Below, one piece after another: positions 33,960 through 42,401 of a stretch of 64,000 bases of DNA. The notes beneath the pieces were generated by a model. The model worked only from the letters and a program-made list of their open reading frames with translations. It had not been told where the DNA came from and made no database searches. The stretch spans positions 1 to 64,000 of the forward strand of contig NZ_BSTQ01000021.1 of assembly GCF_030269605.1 (NCBI RefSeq), written 5' to 3'. Position 1 is the stretch's first letter. Every line of letters starts with the position of its first letter. A program made the position numbers and the translations under genes. Source of the stretch: Lentzea sp. NBRC 105346 (GTDB lineage Bacteria > Actinomycetota > Actinomycetes > Mycobacteriales > Pseudonocardiaceae).

Positions 33960-35591
33960 TCAGGCCACTGCCGGTGAGTGCTGGGCGGCCAGCTCTTCCA
34001 GTGCGGCCGCGCGGTAGGCCTTGACCGCCGCGTCGCGCGCGGCGGGAGTCCAGCCGAGGGGGCCGCTGATCAGGTCCGCGACCTGGTCGAGTGCGGCGAT
34101 CCCGCGGCAGGGGTGTTCGATCGCGATCCGGGTGCGCCGGCACAGCACGTCGTCGAGGTCGAGCGCGCCCTCGTGGGTGACGGCGTAGACGACCTCGGCC
34201 GCGAGGTACTCGCCCGCCGCCTCGATCGGGGCCGCCAGCGCCCGGTCGTGCTCGATCATCGCCAGCAGGTCGGTGGTGGCCGAGCCGTACCGGTTGAGCA
34301 GATGCTCCACTGTGGACACCGGTAGGCCCGCACGTGCGGCGATGCCCGCCCGGTCGGCCCACAGCTCCTGGTAGCCCACGGCACCGCAGATCGGCAGCCG
34401 GTCGGTCAGCGACGGCGCCACCGCCTGACCGAGCCCGTGGGCCGCAGCGTCCACGACATCGGCCGCCATGACCCGGTACGTCGTGTACTTGCCGCCCGCG
34501 ATGACGAAGTAGCCGGGTTCCGGCTCGGCGACCGCGTGTTCCCGGGACAGCTTCGCCGTCTCACCGGAGGCACCGTCCAGCAACGGACGCAGGCCCGCGT
34601 AGCTGCCGACGATGTCGTCCAGGGTCAGCGGGTCGCGCAGCACGGCGTTGACGTGCTGCAGCAGGTACTCGATGTCCTCCGACGTCACCGTGGGGCCTGC
34701 GGGGTCGTCCTCCCACGGCGTGTCGGTGGTGCCGATGATCCAGTAGCTGCCCCACGGGATCACGAACAGCACGCTCTTCTCGGTGCGCGTGATCAGGCCG
34801 GTGCCGAGCTCGATGCGTTCGCGCGGCACCAGCAGGTGCACGCCCTTGGACATCCGGACGCGGAACGGCACGTCCTGGCTCAGCTCACCGGTCCACACGC
34901 CCGTCGCGCCGATCACCCGGCGCGCCCGCACCTCGTGCGTCTGACCGGACAACACGTCCTGCACGCGGGCGCCGGTCACCACACCGTCGGTGCGCACCAG
35001 AGCGGTGGCCTTGACCCGGCTCAGCACCGTGGCGCCGTGCTGGGCGGCGGTGCGCACGATGGCCGTGGCGAACCGCGCGTCGTCCATCTGGGCGTCGAAG
35101 TAGCGCACCGCGCCGGTCAGGGCGTCCGGCCGCAACGCCGGCGCCACCTCCAGCGCCTTGCGGCGCGACAGGTGCCGGTGCATCGGCAGCGCGCCCGCAC
35201 CGCCGATGCTGTCGTACAGCAGCACGCCCGCGCCGACGTACGCCCGTTCCCACGCGCTGTTCAACGGGAACAGGAACGGCACCGGCCGCACGAGGTGCGG
35301 CGCCAGGCGGCGCAACAGCAGGCCGCGTTCCTTGAGCGCCTCGCGGACCAGCTTGAAGTCCCGCTGCTCCAGATAACGCAACCCGCCGTGGATGAGCTTG
35401 CTGGACCGGCTCGACGTGCCCGCCGCCCAGTCGTGGGCTTCGACCAGCGCGACCTGCAGGCCGCGCGAGGCCGCGTCCAGGGCGGCGCCCGCGCCGACCA
35501 CGCCGCCACCGATGACGAGAACGTCGAACTCGGTGTCGTCGAGTGAGGTCAGCGCCGCGGCCCGCCGAGCCGGATCCAGCCTTGCGAACAC
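33960..35591 (-). CDS. glpD: Glycerol-3-phosphate dehydrogenase (FAD)
   Basis: 543 residues. FAD motif DVLVIGGGVVGAGAALDAASRG at the N-terminus, followed by SSRSSKLIHGGLRYLEQRDF, diagnostic for GlpD. It oxidises glycerol-3-phosphate to DHAP at the membrane, giving electrons to quinone. GTG 35591 has AGGAG 6 bases upstream. It is the last gene of glpF-glpK-glpD, 18 bases after the kinase stop. Confidence 0.95.
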   Translation of the reverse strand: MFARLDPARRAAALTSLDDTEFDVLVIGGGVVGAGAALDAASRGLQVALVEAHDWAAGTSSRSSKLIHGGLRYLEQRDFKLVREALKERGLLLRRLAPHLVRPVPFLFPLNSAWERAYVGAGVLLYDSIGGAGALPMHRHLSRRKALEVAPALRPDALTGAVRYFDAQMDDARFATAIVRTAAQHGATVLSRVKATALVRTDGVVTGARVQDVLSGQTHEVRARRVIGATGVWTGELSQDVPFRVRMSKGVHLLVPRERIELGTGLITRTEKSVLFVIPWGSYWIIGTTDTPWEDDPAGPTVTSEDIEYLLQHVNAVLRDPLTLDDIVGSYAGLRPLLDGASGETAKLSREHAVAEPEPGYFVIAGGKYTTYRVMAADVVDAAAHGLGQAVAPSLTDRLPICGAVGYQELWADRAGIAARAGLPVSTVEHLLNRYGSATTDLLAMIEHDRALAAPIEAAGEYLAAEVVYAVTHEGALDLDDVLCRRTRIAIEHPCRGIAALDQVADLISGPLGWTPAARDAAVKAYRAAALEELAAQHSPAVA

Positions 35592-35609
35592 CAGGTGCTC
35601 CTTTCGTTC

Positions 35610-37127
35610 CTAGCGGACGTCGTCGTCGACCCAGTCGAACGACTTGGTGACTGCCTTCTTCCAGTTCCGGTACACGCGTTCACGCTCGGCCGCGTCCAGC
35701 TCCGGCTGCCAGCGCTTGTCCTCGGCCCAGTTCGCGCGCAGCTCGTCCAGGCCCTTCCAGTAGCCCACCGCGAGCCCGGCCGCGTACGCCGCACCGAGCG
35801 CGGTGGTCTCCGCGACCTTCGGCCGCACCACGGGAACGTCGAGGATGTCGGCCTGGAACTGCATGAGCAGCTCGTTCGCGACCATGCCGCCGTCGACCTT
35901 CAGCTCGGTCAGCGGGACACCGGAGTCGGCGTTCATCGCGTCCAGCACCTCGCGGGTCTGGAACGCCGTCGCCTCCAGCACGGCACGGGCCAGGTGGCCC
36001 TTGTTGACGAACCTCGTGAGGCCCACGACCGCGCCACGGGCGTCCGCCCGCCAGTACGGCGCGAACAGACCGGAGAACGCCGGCACGAAGTACGCGCCAC
36101 CGTTGTCCTCCACCGACCGCGCCAGCGTCTCGATCTCCGGAGCCGACCCGATGATGCCGAGGTTGTCGCGCAACCACTGCACCAGCGAACCGGTGACCGC
36201 GATCGAGCCCTCGAGGGCGTAAACAGGGGCCTCATCGCCGATCTTGTAGCAGACCGTGGTCAGCAGGCCGTTCTTCGACGCGACCTTCTCGGTACCGGTG
36301 TTGAGCAACATGAAGTTGCCGGTGCCGTAGGTGTTCTTCGCGGTGCCGGGCTCGTAGCAGGCCTGGCCGAACGTCGCGGCCTGCTGGTCGCCCAGGATGC
36401 CCGCGATCGGCACGCCCTTGAGCACACCGCCCGGACCGCCGGTGCCGTAGACCTCCGAAGAGGAACGGATCTCCGGCAGCATCGACAGCGGGATGCCCAT
36501 CTCGGCGGCGATCTCCGCGTCCCACTGCAGCGTGTCGAGGTCCATCAGCATGGTCCGCGACGCGTTGGTCACGTCGGTGGCGTGCACACCGCCGTTGGGG
36601 CCACCCGTGAGGTTCCACAGCGTCCACGTGTCGGTGTTGCCGAACAACAGGTCACCGGCCTCGGCCCGCTCGCGCGCGCCCTCGACGTTGTCGAGGATCC
36701 AGCGGATCTTGGGGCCGGAGAAGTAGGTCGCCAGCGGCAGGCCCACCTTCTCGCGGTACCGCTCGGCGCCTCCGCCGAGGGCGCCGAGCTCCTCGACGAT
36801 CGCCTGGGTGCGGGTGTCCTGCCAGACGATCGCGTTGTACACCGGCTCACCGGTGTTCTTGTCCCATACGACCGCGGTCTCGCGCTGGTTGGTGATGCCG
36901 ACGGCGGCGAGGTCGCCGGTGTTGAGGTCCGCGGTGGCCAGGGCCTGGCCGATGACGAACCGGGTGTTCTCCGAGATCTCCTTCGGGTCGTGCTCCACCC
37001 ACCCGGCGCGCGGGAAGATCTGCTCGTGCTCCTTCTGTCCCACCGACACGATCGAGCCGGAGTGGTCGAAGATGATCGCCCGCGTGCTGGTCGTGCCCTG
37101 GTCGACGGCGAGAACGTACTGGGTCAT
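35610..37127 (-). CDS. glpK: Glycerol kinase (copy 1)
   Basis: 505 residues of the FGGY kinase family. Motifs DQGTTSTRAIIFD (N-terminus), GITNQRET, YGTGNFMLLNTG and the late DGGMVANELLMQF are typical of glycerol kinase. It traps glycerol as glycerol-3-phosphate. AAGGA precedes ATG 37127. It sits between the channel and the dehydrogenase in one operon. A second, co-located kinase is at 39016-40533. Confidence 0.95.
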   Translation of the reverse strand: MTQYVLAVDQGTTSTRAIIFDHSGSIVSVGQKEHEQIFPRAGWVEHDPKEISENTRFVIGQALATADLNTGDLAAVGITNQRETAVVWDKNTGEPVYNAIVWQDTRTQAIVEELGALGGGAERYREKVGLPLATYFSGPKIRWILDNVEGARERAEAGDLLFGNTDTWTLWNLTGGPNGGVHATDVTNASRTMLMDLDTLQWDAEIAAEMGIPLSMLPEIRSSSEVYGTGGPGGVLKGVPIAGILGDQQAATFGQACYEPGTAKNTYGTGNFMLLNTGTEKVASKNGLLTTVCYKIGDEAPVYALEGSIAVTGSLVQWLRDNLGIIGSAPEIETLARSVEDNGGAYFVPAFSGLFAPYWRADARGAVVGLTRFVNKGHLARAVLEATAFQTREVLDAMNADSGVPLTELKVDGGMVANELLMQFQADILDVPVVRPKVAETTALGAAYAAGLAVGYWKGLDELRANWAEDKRWQPELDAAERERVYRNWKKAVTKSFDWVDDDVR

Positions 37128-37149
37128 CCTGCGTCCTTTCGAGGAGTGG

Positions 37150-37950
37150 TCAGAACACGAGCTGGGAGATCACACCGGCCAGGGCGCCGCCGACGAGCGG
37201 GCCGACCACCGGCACCCACGCGTAGCCCCAGTCGGAGTCCTTCACGGGCTTCTCCGGTCCGGGGTTGGCGTCGTCACTGCGCGCACCCACTCCGACACCG
37301 ACCGCGACGGAAGCCTTGTAGTGCAACGGCAACAGCGCGTGTGCGATGCGCGGGCCGAGGTCACGGGCCGGGTTGATCGCGTAGCCGGTCGGACCACCGA
37401 GCGAGGCGCCGATACCGACGACGAGCAGCGCCGCGGCCAGCGGGCCGAGCTGGTTCGGGGTGTGCCCGAACGCCAGGATCACGAACACCAGCACGAAGGT
37501 GCCGATGATCTCAGTGACCAGGTTCCAGCTGTAGCTGCGGATCTCCGGGCCGGTGGAGAACACGCCGAGCTTCTTGGTCTCGTCCGGCTCCTCGTCGAAG
37601 TGCTTCTTGTACGCGAGGAAGGCACCGCATGCGCCGAGGAAGGCGCCGAGCATCTGGCCTGCTACATAGACGATCGTCGCCATGGCGGTGACGGGGACAC
37701 CGGGGGCGAACTCCTTACCACCGCTGGTGATGATGCCCAGCGTGACCGCGGGGTTGAGATGGGCGCCGGACTTGTACGCCACGAACACACCCGCGAAGAC
37801 GGCGAGCCCCCAGCCGAAGTTGATCAGCAGCCAACCGCCGTCGATCCCTTTTGACTTGGTGAGCAGCACGTTCGCCACGACACCGGCACCCAGCAACAGG
37901 AGTGTTCCGGTTCCGAGGACCTCGCTGACGAAGACTTCTCCGAGACCCAC
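37150..37950 (-). CDS. glpF: Glycerol facilitator (MIP family)
   Basis: 266 residues, six membrane segments, NPA motifs in HLNPAVT and AINPARDLGPR; the Asp after the second NPA is typical of glycerol-conducting channels. GTG 37950 has GGAGG 5 bases upstream. It heads glpF-glpK-glpD and is divergent from an IclR gene, with matching IclR-type sites in the gap. Confidence 0.92.
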   Translation of the reverse strand: MGLGEVFVSEVLGTGTLLLLGAGVVANVLLTKSKGIDGGWLLINFGWGLAVFAGVFVAYKSGAHLNPAVTLGIITSGGKEFAPGVPVTAMATIVYVAGQMLGAFLGACGAFLAYKKHFDEEPDETKKLGVFSTGPEIRSYSWNLVTEIIGTFVLVFVILAFGHTPNQLGPLAAALLVVGIGASLGGPTGYAINPARDLGPRIAHALLPLHYKASVAVGVGVGARSDDANPGPEKPVKDSDWGYAWVPVVGPLVGGALAGVISQLVF

Positions 37951-38052
37951 GCTTCCTCCATTCGTCCTTGAACGGCCGTGCGCTCACGCTCTGCGACTTC
38001 CGGTGAGCGAGGCGGAACGTAGCTTCGGCGTAATCCACCGTTCAACAGGAGC

Positions 38053-38070
38053 TGTTCGACAATGTCGACA
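38053..38070. promoter_or_regulatory. Putative IclR operator before glpF
   Basis: TGTTCGACAATGTCGACA is an imperfect dyad that matches 38162-38179 at 16 of 18 positions. It lies upstream of glpF, near a minus-strand TTGAAC-N18-TACGTT promoter-like pair (38046-38017). Binding of the divergent IclR protein is likely. Confidence 0.6.
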
Positions 38071-38161
38071 CCGTGACCCCGGCCACACCCGACCTGCGGG
38101 TAGGTACGGGCGGCCGACAAGGCCTTCCTGGGGTTTTTGCGTGCTCAAGCGGTTCGGTACG

Positions 38162-38179
38162 TGTTCGACATTGCCGACA
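38162..38179. promoter_or_regulatory. Putative IclR operator overlapping the iclR promoter
   Basis: TGTTCGACATTGCCGACA is the second copy of the site seen at 38053-38070. It covers the predicted -35 element (38171-38176) of the iclR gene, which suggests autoregulation. Confidence 0.6.
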
Positions 38180-38199
38180 ACGACCCGCTCGATTACGTT
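38171..38199 (+). promoter_or_regulatory. Promoter of the second iclR gene, probably leaderless transcript
   Basis: TTGCCG (38171-38176), 17 bases, then TACGTT (38194-38199). The transcription start would fall at about 38206-38207, the same place as the GTG start codon, and no Shine-Dalgarno is present. Confidence 0.5.
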
Positions 38200-38206
38200 C
38201 CCAGCC

Positions 38207-38971
38207 GTGCCGGGTCCCATCCAGTCGATCGAACGCGCCGCCGCGATGCTGCGGCTGCTGGCGCGCGGCTCGGGTCACCACGGTCTCACGGAGATCTCGG
38301 ATTCGCTGGGTCTGCCGCGGGGCACCGCGCACGGGATCCTGCGCACCCTGCAACGGGTCGAGTTCGTCGAACAGGACCGGGCGACCGGCCGTTACCGCCT
38401 CGGTGCGGCCCTGTTGCACCTCGGCACCAGCTACCTCGACGCCAACGAGCTGCGGTCCCGGTCGATCAACTGGGCGGACACGCTCGCCGCGCGCAGTGGC
38501 CAGGCCGTCCGGATCGGCATGCACCTCGACGGCGCCGTGCTCGTCGTGCACCACGTGTTCCGGCCCGACGACACGATGCAGACCCTCGGCATCGGCGCCA
38601 TGCTGCCGCTGCACGCCACCGCGCTCGGCAAGGTGCTCGCCGCCTACGACCCCGACCTGTCCGCGGCGATCCGCAGCCGCGAGCTGACGTCGCTGACCCG
38701 CCGCACCATCGTGCGGCCGGCGGCGCTGGAACGGGTGCTGGCCGAGGTGCGGTCGGCGGGCTGGGCCGGTGAGGCCGAGGAGTACATGCCGGGCGAGGCC
38801 AGCATCGCCGCGCCCATCCGAATACCCGGCGGCCTCGTCGTGGGAGCGATGGGAATATCCGGTGCCGTGGACCGGATATGCGACACCGCGGGCCGCCCGC
38901 GGCCCGCACTCGTGAGTCAGGTGTTGCAGGCCGCCGAGGCCGTGACCCGCGCGCTCGCCGCCGAGAGTTGA
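38207..38971 (+). CDS. IclR-family regulator of glycerol genes
   Basis: 254 residues: winged helix (GLTEISDSLGLPRGTAHGILRTL) and IclR effector domain. It resembles the first IclR protein of the window (same SIERA/QSVQRA opening and ELR-RS-NWAD-LA segment), so the two look like paralogues for two glycerol-type loci. GTG 38207 seems leaderless. It is divergent from glpF and 44 bases upstream of a second glycerol kinase, with two matching 18-base sites in the gap. Confidence 0.88.
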   Translation: MPGPIQSIERAAAMLRLLARGSGHHGLTEISDSLGLPRGTAHGILRTLQRVEFVEQDRATGRYRLGAALLHLGTSYLDANELRSRSINWADTLAARSGQAVRIGMHLDGAVLVVHHVFRPDDTMQTLGIGAMLPLHATALGKVLAAYDPDLSAAIRSRELTSLTRRTIVRPAALERVLAEVRSAGWAGEAEEYMPGEASIAAPIRIPGGLVVGAMGISGAVDRICDTAGRPRPALVSQVLQAAEAVTRALAAES

Positions 38972-39015
38972 GGTCCTCGCAGAACTTCCGCCGCCACAGC
39001 AAGGGACTCCTGACC

Positions 39016-40533
39016 ATGGTTCAACGGTTCGTCATGGCGATCGACCAGGGAACCACGTCGACGCGCTGCATCCTGTTCGACCACAACGCCCGCCTGGTCT
39101 CCGTCGCCCAGCGCGAACACCGCCAGCACCACCCCCGGCCCGGCTGGGTCGAGCAGGACGCCGTCGAGATCTGGCGCAACGTCGACCGGATCATGCCGCA
39201 GGCGCTACGCGACGCCGGGATCTCCGCCGACCAGGTGGCGGCGCTGGGCATCACGAACCAGCGCGAGACGGCCGTCGTGTGGGACCGGCACACCGGTGTC
39301 CCCGTGGGGCGGGCGATCACGTGGGAGGACATCCGCACCGAGTCGCTCATCGCCGAACTGGAGGCCCGGCCGGGCATCGACCAGGTCCGCGACCGCTGCG
39401 GCCTCCCGCTCGCGACCTACTTCTCCGCGCCCAAGCTGAAGTGGTTGCTGGACAACGTTTCCGGTCTGCGCGACCGCGCGGAACGCGGCGACGTCCTGTT
39501 CGGCACCATGGACAGCTGGCTGATCTGGAACCTCACCGGCGGTGTCCACGGTGGACTGCACGTCACGGACGTGACGAACGCGTCGCGCACGATGCTGATG
39601 AACCTCAGCACCCAGAAATGGGATCCGGAGCTGCTGGCGTTCTTCGACATCCCGCAGCAGATGCTGCCGGAGATCCGGCCGTCGACCGAGATCCGCGGCC
39701 GGACCGTGCGCGTCGTGCCCGGCATCGAGATCGCCGCCGCGCTCGGCGACCAGCAGGCGGCGCTGTTCGGTCAGACGTGCTTTGCCAAGGGCGACACCAA
39801 GTGCACGTACGGCACCGGCAGCTTCCTGTTGATGAACACCGGCAACACGCTCGTCCGGTCGCAGCACGGCCTGCTGACGACGATCGGTTACCAGCTCGGC
39901 GGCGAGCCCGCGACGTACGCGCTGGAGGGGTCGATCGCCGTCACCGGTTCGCTGGTGCAGTGGTTCCGCGACAACCTGGGCCTGATCCACACGGCTCCCG
40001 AGATCGAAACCTTGGCCCGTACCGTGAAGGACAACGGCGGGTGCTACATCGTGCCCGCGTTCTCCGGACTGTTCGCTCCGCACTGGCTGCCGCGGGCCCG
40101 CGGTCTCGTCGTCGGGCTCACCTCCTACATCACCAAGGGACACCTGGCGCGCGCGGCGCTCGAGGCGACCGCGTGGCAGACGCGTGAGGTCGTCGACGCC
40201 ATGAACGCCGACCTCGGCGTGCCCGCGCAGCGGTTGCGAGTGGACGGTGGCATGACCGCCGACCACCTGCTGATGCAGTTCATCGCCGACGTTCTCGACG
40301 TGCCCGTCATGCGCCCGCTGGTCGCCGAGACCGTGTCGCTCGGCGCCGCCTACGCCGCCGGTCTCGCCGTCGGATACTGGCCGGATCTCGAGGGTCTGCG
40401 CCGCAACTGGCACCTCGCCGCCCGGTGGACGCCACAGATGGACCCGGCGCACCGCGACGAGGAGTACGCGAACTGGAAGCGGGCCGTCGAGCTGACGTTC
40501 GCCTGGGCCAAGTCGGGACGGAAGACGAACTAG
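39016..40533 (+). CDS. Glycerol kinase (copy 2)
   Basis: 505 residues with the full FGGY set: DQGTTSTRCILFD, GITNQRETAVVWD, YGTGSFLLMNTG, DGGMTADHLLMQF. It is colinear with copy 1 but clearly diverged (for example TWEDIRTESLIAEL against WQDTRTQAIVEEL). It is cotranscribed with the IclR gene and not with glpF/glpD, so it may serve under different conditions or act on a related polyol. AAGGGA stands upstream of ATG 39016. Confidence 0.92.
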   Translation: MVQRFVMAIDQGTTSTRCILFDHNARLVSVAQREHRQHHPRPGWVEQDAVEIWRNVDRIMPQALRDAGISADQVAALGITNQRETAVVWDRHTGVPVGRAITWEDIRTESLIAELEARPGIDQVRDRCGLPLATYFSAPKLKWLLDNVSGLRDRAERGDVLFGTMDSWLIWNLTGGVHGGLHVTDVTNASRTMLMNLSTQKWDPELLAFFDIPQQMLPEIRPSTEIRGRTVRVVPGIEIAAALGDQQAALFGQTCFAKGDTKCTYGTGSFLLMNTGNTLVRSQHGLLTTIGYQLGGEPATYALEGSIAVTGSLVQWFRDNLGLIHTAPEIETLARTVKDNGGCYIVPAFSGLFAPHWLPRARGLVVGLTSYITKGHLARAALEATAWQTREVVDAMNADLGVPAQRLRVDGGMTADHLLMQFIADVLDVPVMRPLVAETVSLGAAYAAGLAVGYWPDLEGLRRNWHLAARWTPQMDPAHRDEEYANWKRAVELTFAWAKSGRKTN

Positions 40534-40560
40534 CTGCCGCGGACGTCACAGCAAAGAACG

Positions 40561-40732
40561 TTGCGGCGTCCGCCTCGTCACGCTATCTTGGGGTCATCCC
40601 CCTGTGGATGTTGGCGATTGCCTCCCACAGGATCCTCACGCCGCAGCGCCCCCCTTTCGTGGCGCGCGTCGCGCATCTCGGTTCCGTGTTTGACCACGGA
40701 CCGCTTCTGTCCGGAAAGGACACAACCCCATC
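40561..40732 (+). promoter_or_regulatory. Promoter and long leader of the Rho paralogue
   Basis: TTGCGG (40561-40566), 17 bases, TATCTT (40584-40589) form a good promoter, giving a leader of about 137 bases. The leader is C-rich and holds a 7-bp stem (CCTGTGG 40601-40607 with CCACAGG 40625-40631), and the short GGAC/GTCC hairpin near 40700. Rho genes often control themselves through their leader; whether this one does is not shown. Confidence 0.5.
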
Positions 40733-41848
40733 ATGACCGCAACATTGTTACCAGCAAACGAAAAAACCGAGGTGCCGACGCCAGTCAGCGGCATCCTCGA
40801 CATCCGAGACCACAACGCTTACCTCCGCACTCGCGGCTACCTGCCCGGCCCGGACGACGTGTTCGTGCCACAGTCACTGGTTGCGCGCCTCGGCCTGCGC
40901 CGGGGCGACCTGATCACCGGCACCGCCGGCATCGCGAAGGGCAAACGCCGGCCGTTGGTGCGGGTCGACGAGGTCAACGGCCACGCGCATGCCTTGGGAC
41001 GCCCCGAATTCAACGACCTGATGCCCGTGCACCCGACCGAGCGACTCCGGCTGGAGACCCGCCCCGACGATCTGACCACCCGCGTCATCGACCTGGTGAT
41101 GCCCGTCGGCAAGGGCCAGCGCGCACTGATCGTCGCGCCACCGAAGGCGGGCAAAACCACTGTGCTGCAAGCGATCGCGCACGGCATCAGCAAGAACAAC
41201 CCGGAGTGCCACCTGATCGTGGTGCTGGTCGGGGAACGTCCCGAGGAGGTCACCGACATGCGCCGCGGTGTGCCCGGCGAGATCATCGCCTCGACGTTCG
41301 ACCAGTCCCCCGCCGACCACATCGCGATCGCCGAGCTGGCCATCGAACGGGCCAAGCGCCTGGTCGAGGACGGCCGGGACGTGGTGGTGCTGCTCGACTC
41401 CCTGACGCGGCTCGGCCGTGCCTACAACCTGGCCGCGCCCGCGTCCGGCCGGATCCTGTCCGGCGGCGTGGACTCCAGCGCGCTGCTGCCGCCCAAGCGG
41501 TTCCTCGGCGCGGCCCGCAACGTCGAGGGCGGCGGCTCACTGACCATCTTCGCCACCGCGCTCGTGGAGACCGGTTCCGCGGGCGACACGCTGATCTTCG
41601 AGGAGTACAAGGCCACCGGCAACGCCGAGCTGAAACTCGACCGCAGGCTCGCGGGCAAGCGCGTCTTCCCGGCCGTCGACATCGACCAGTCCGGCACCCG
41701 CCGCGACGACCTCCTGCTGTCGCCTGAGGAGCTGGCCATCACCCAGACGCTGCGCCGCGCGCTCGACGGCCGCGACATCGACGTACTGCTCGACGGTCTG
41801 CGCAAGACCCGCACGAACCACGAGTTCCTGACCGGGCTCAGCCGCTAG
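40733..41848 (+). CDS. Short Rho transcription-termination factor paralogue
   Basis: 371 residues, far shorter than the usual actinobacterial Rho, which carries a long basic N-terminal insertion. Present are the RNA-binding cold-shock-like domain (GYLPGPDDVFVPQSLVARLGLRRGDL), Walker A APPKAGKTT (136-143), VGERPEEVTDMRR, Walker B VVVLLDSLTRLGRAYN, and the R-loop GGSLTIFATALVETGS. So it should be a functional RNA-dependent ATPase. It is not beside thrB/rpmE/prfA, the usual place of the main rho gene, so it is a second copy. ATG 40733 follows AAAGGAC. Confidence 0.9.
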   Translation: MTATLLPANEKTEVPTPVSGILDIRDHNAYLRTRGYLPGPDDVFVPQSLVARLGLRRGDLITGTAGIAKGKRRPLVRVDEVNGHAHALGRPEFNDLMPVHPTERLRLETRPDDLTTRVIDLVMPVGKGQRALIVAPPKAGKTTVLQAIAHGISKNNPECHLIVVLVGERPEEVTDMRRGVPGEIIASTFDQSPADHIAIAELAIERAKRLVEDGRDVVVLLDSLTRLGRAYNLAAPASGRILSGGVDSSALLPPKRFLGAARNVEGGGSLTIFATALVETGSAGDTLIFEEYKATGNAELKLDRRLAGKRVFPAVDIDQSGTRRDDLLLSPEELAITQTLRRALDGRDIDVLLDGLRKTRTNHEFLTGLSR

Positions 41849-42137
41849 CGAGCACGCCCCGTGCGGCCGTCAGCAACGTGCGCGCCTCGGGCAGTTCGCC
41901 GTACAAGAGGTGTTCGGCCGCGGCCTGTGCACACGCGACGGCCTGCGGAGCCCCGTTTGCCCTGGTGAGCGCCACGCGCAGGAGGTCGAGCGCCCGTTGG
42001 GTGCCGCCGTCGCCGGGCGAGTCGGCCCGGATCTCGGCCAGCGCCTCGCGCAGGGCCACATCCAGGTCGCCGGTGGGGTTCCGGCGCGGGCGTCTTCGCG
42101 GCTCGTCCGTCGGGGCGGCCGGCTCTGCTCTCGCCAT
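41838..42137 (-). CDS. Small hypothetical protein
   Basis: 99 residues. An Arg/Pro-rich N-terminus leads to an Ala-rich helical body (VALREALAEIRAD, QAAAEHLLYGELPEARTLL). It overlaps the convergent rho end by 11 bases. No family recognised; helices suggest a small tetratricopeptide-like or accessory protein, without firm basis. Confidence 0.5.
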   Translation of the reverse strand: MARAEPAAPTDEPRRRPRRNPTGDLDVALREALAEIRADSPGDGGTQRALDLLRVALTRANGAPQAVACAQAAAEHLLYGELPEARTLLTAARGVLASG

Positions 42138-42218
42138 GCGCGACGAGTACCCCGATCGGCGCAGTTCAACCTCGGCGCGCCCACGCCCGCACGCAGCTCG
42201 CCCAGCATCTGCCCAACC

Positions 42219-42401
42219 TCACGGCACGCGCGGCGTCAGCGGCGGCGTCGGCCCACGCGTGGCCGCGCACAGCCCGTCCAGCAACCCCTCGCCTCAGGTC
42301 CGCCTGCCGACACCAGTGCGCAGCTCGCCCTCGACGCGCGACATCAATGGCGATGCCGGCCCACCCGCGCCCGCACGCAACCCGTCCAGCAACCCTTCGC
42401 C
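42219..42401 (-). repeat. In-frame decayed copies of the epimerase C-terminus behind TGA stops
   Basis: After the epimerase stop (TGA 42404-42402) the same frame continues as GEGLLDGLRAGAGGPASPL..., ending ELRTGVGRRT and TGA at 42296-42294. It then continues as GEGLLDGLCAATRGPTPPL... and TGA at 42221-42219. The real end reads EELLDGLRDGTGGPTPPL...ELRTGVGSRP. Unit length is 108 then 75 bases. The 264-base gap 42138-42401 is otherwise empty. Confidence 0.85.

Noticed and set aside
41838..42400. A plus-strand Pro/Ser-rich protein across the repeat region after rho
   Set aside because: Its repetitive composition comes from the opposite-strand epimerase repeats, and it has no ribosome site or family match.
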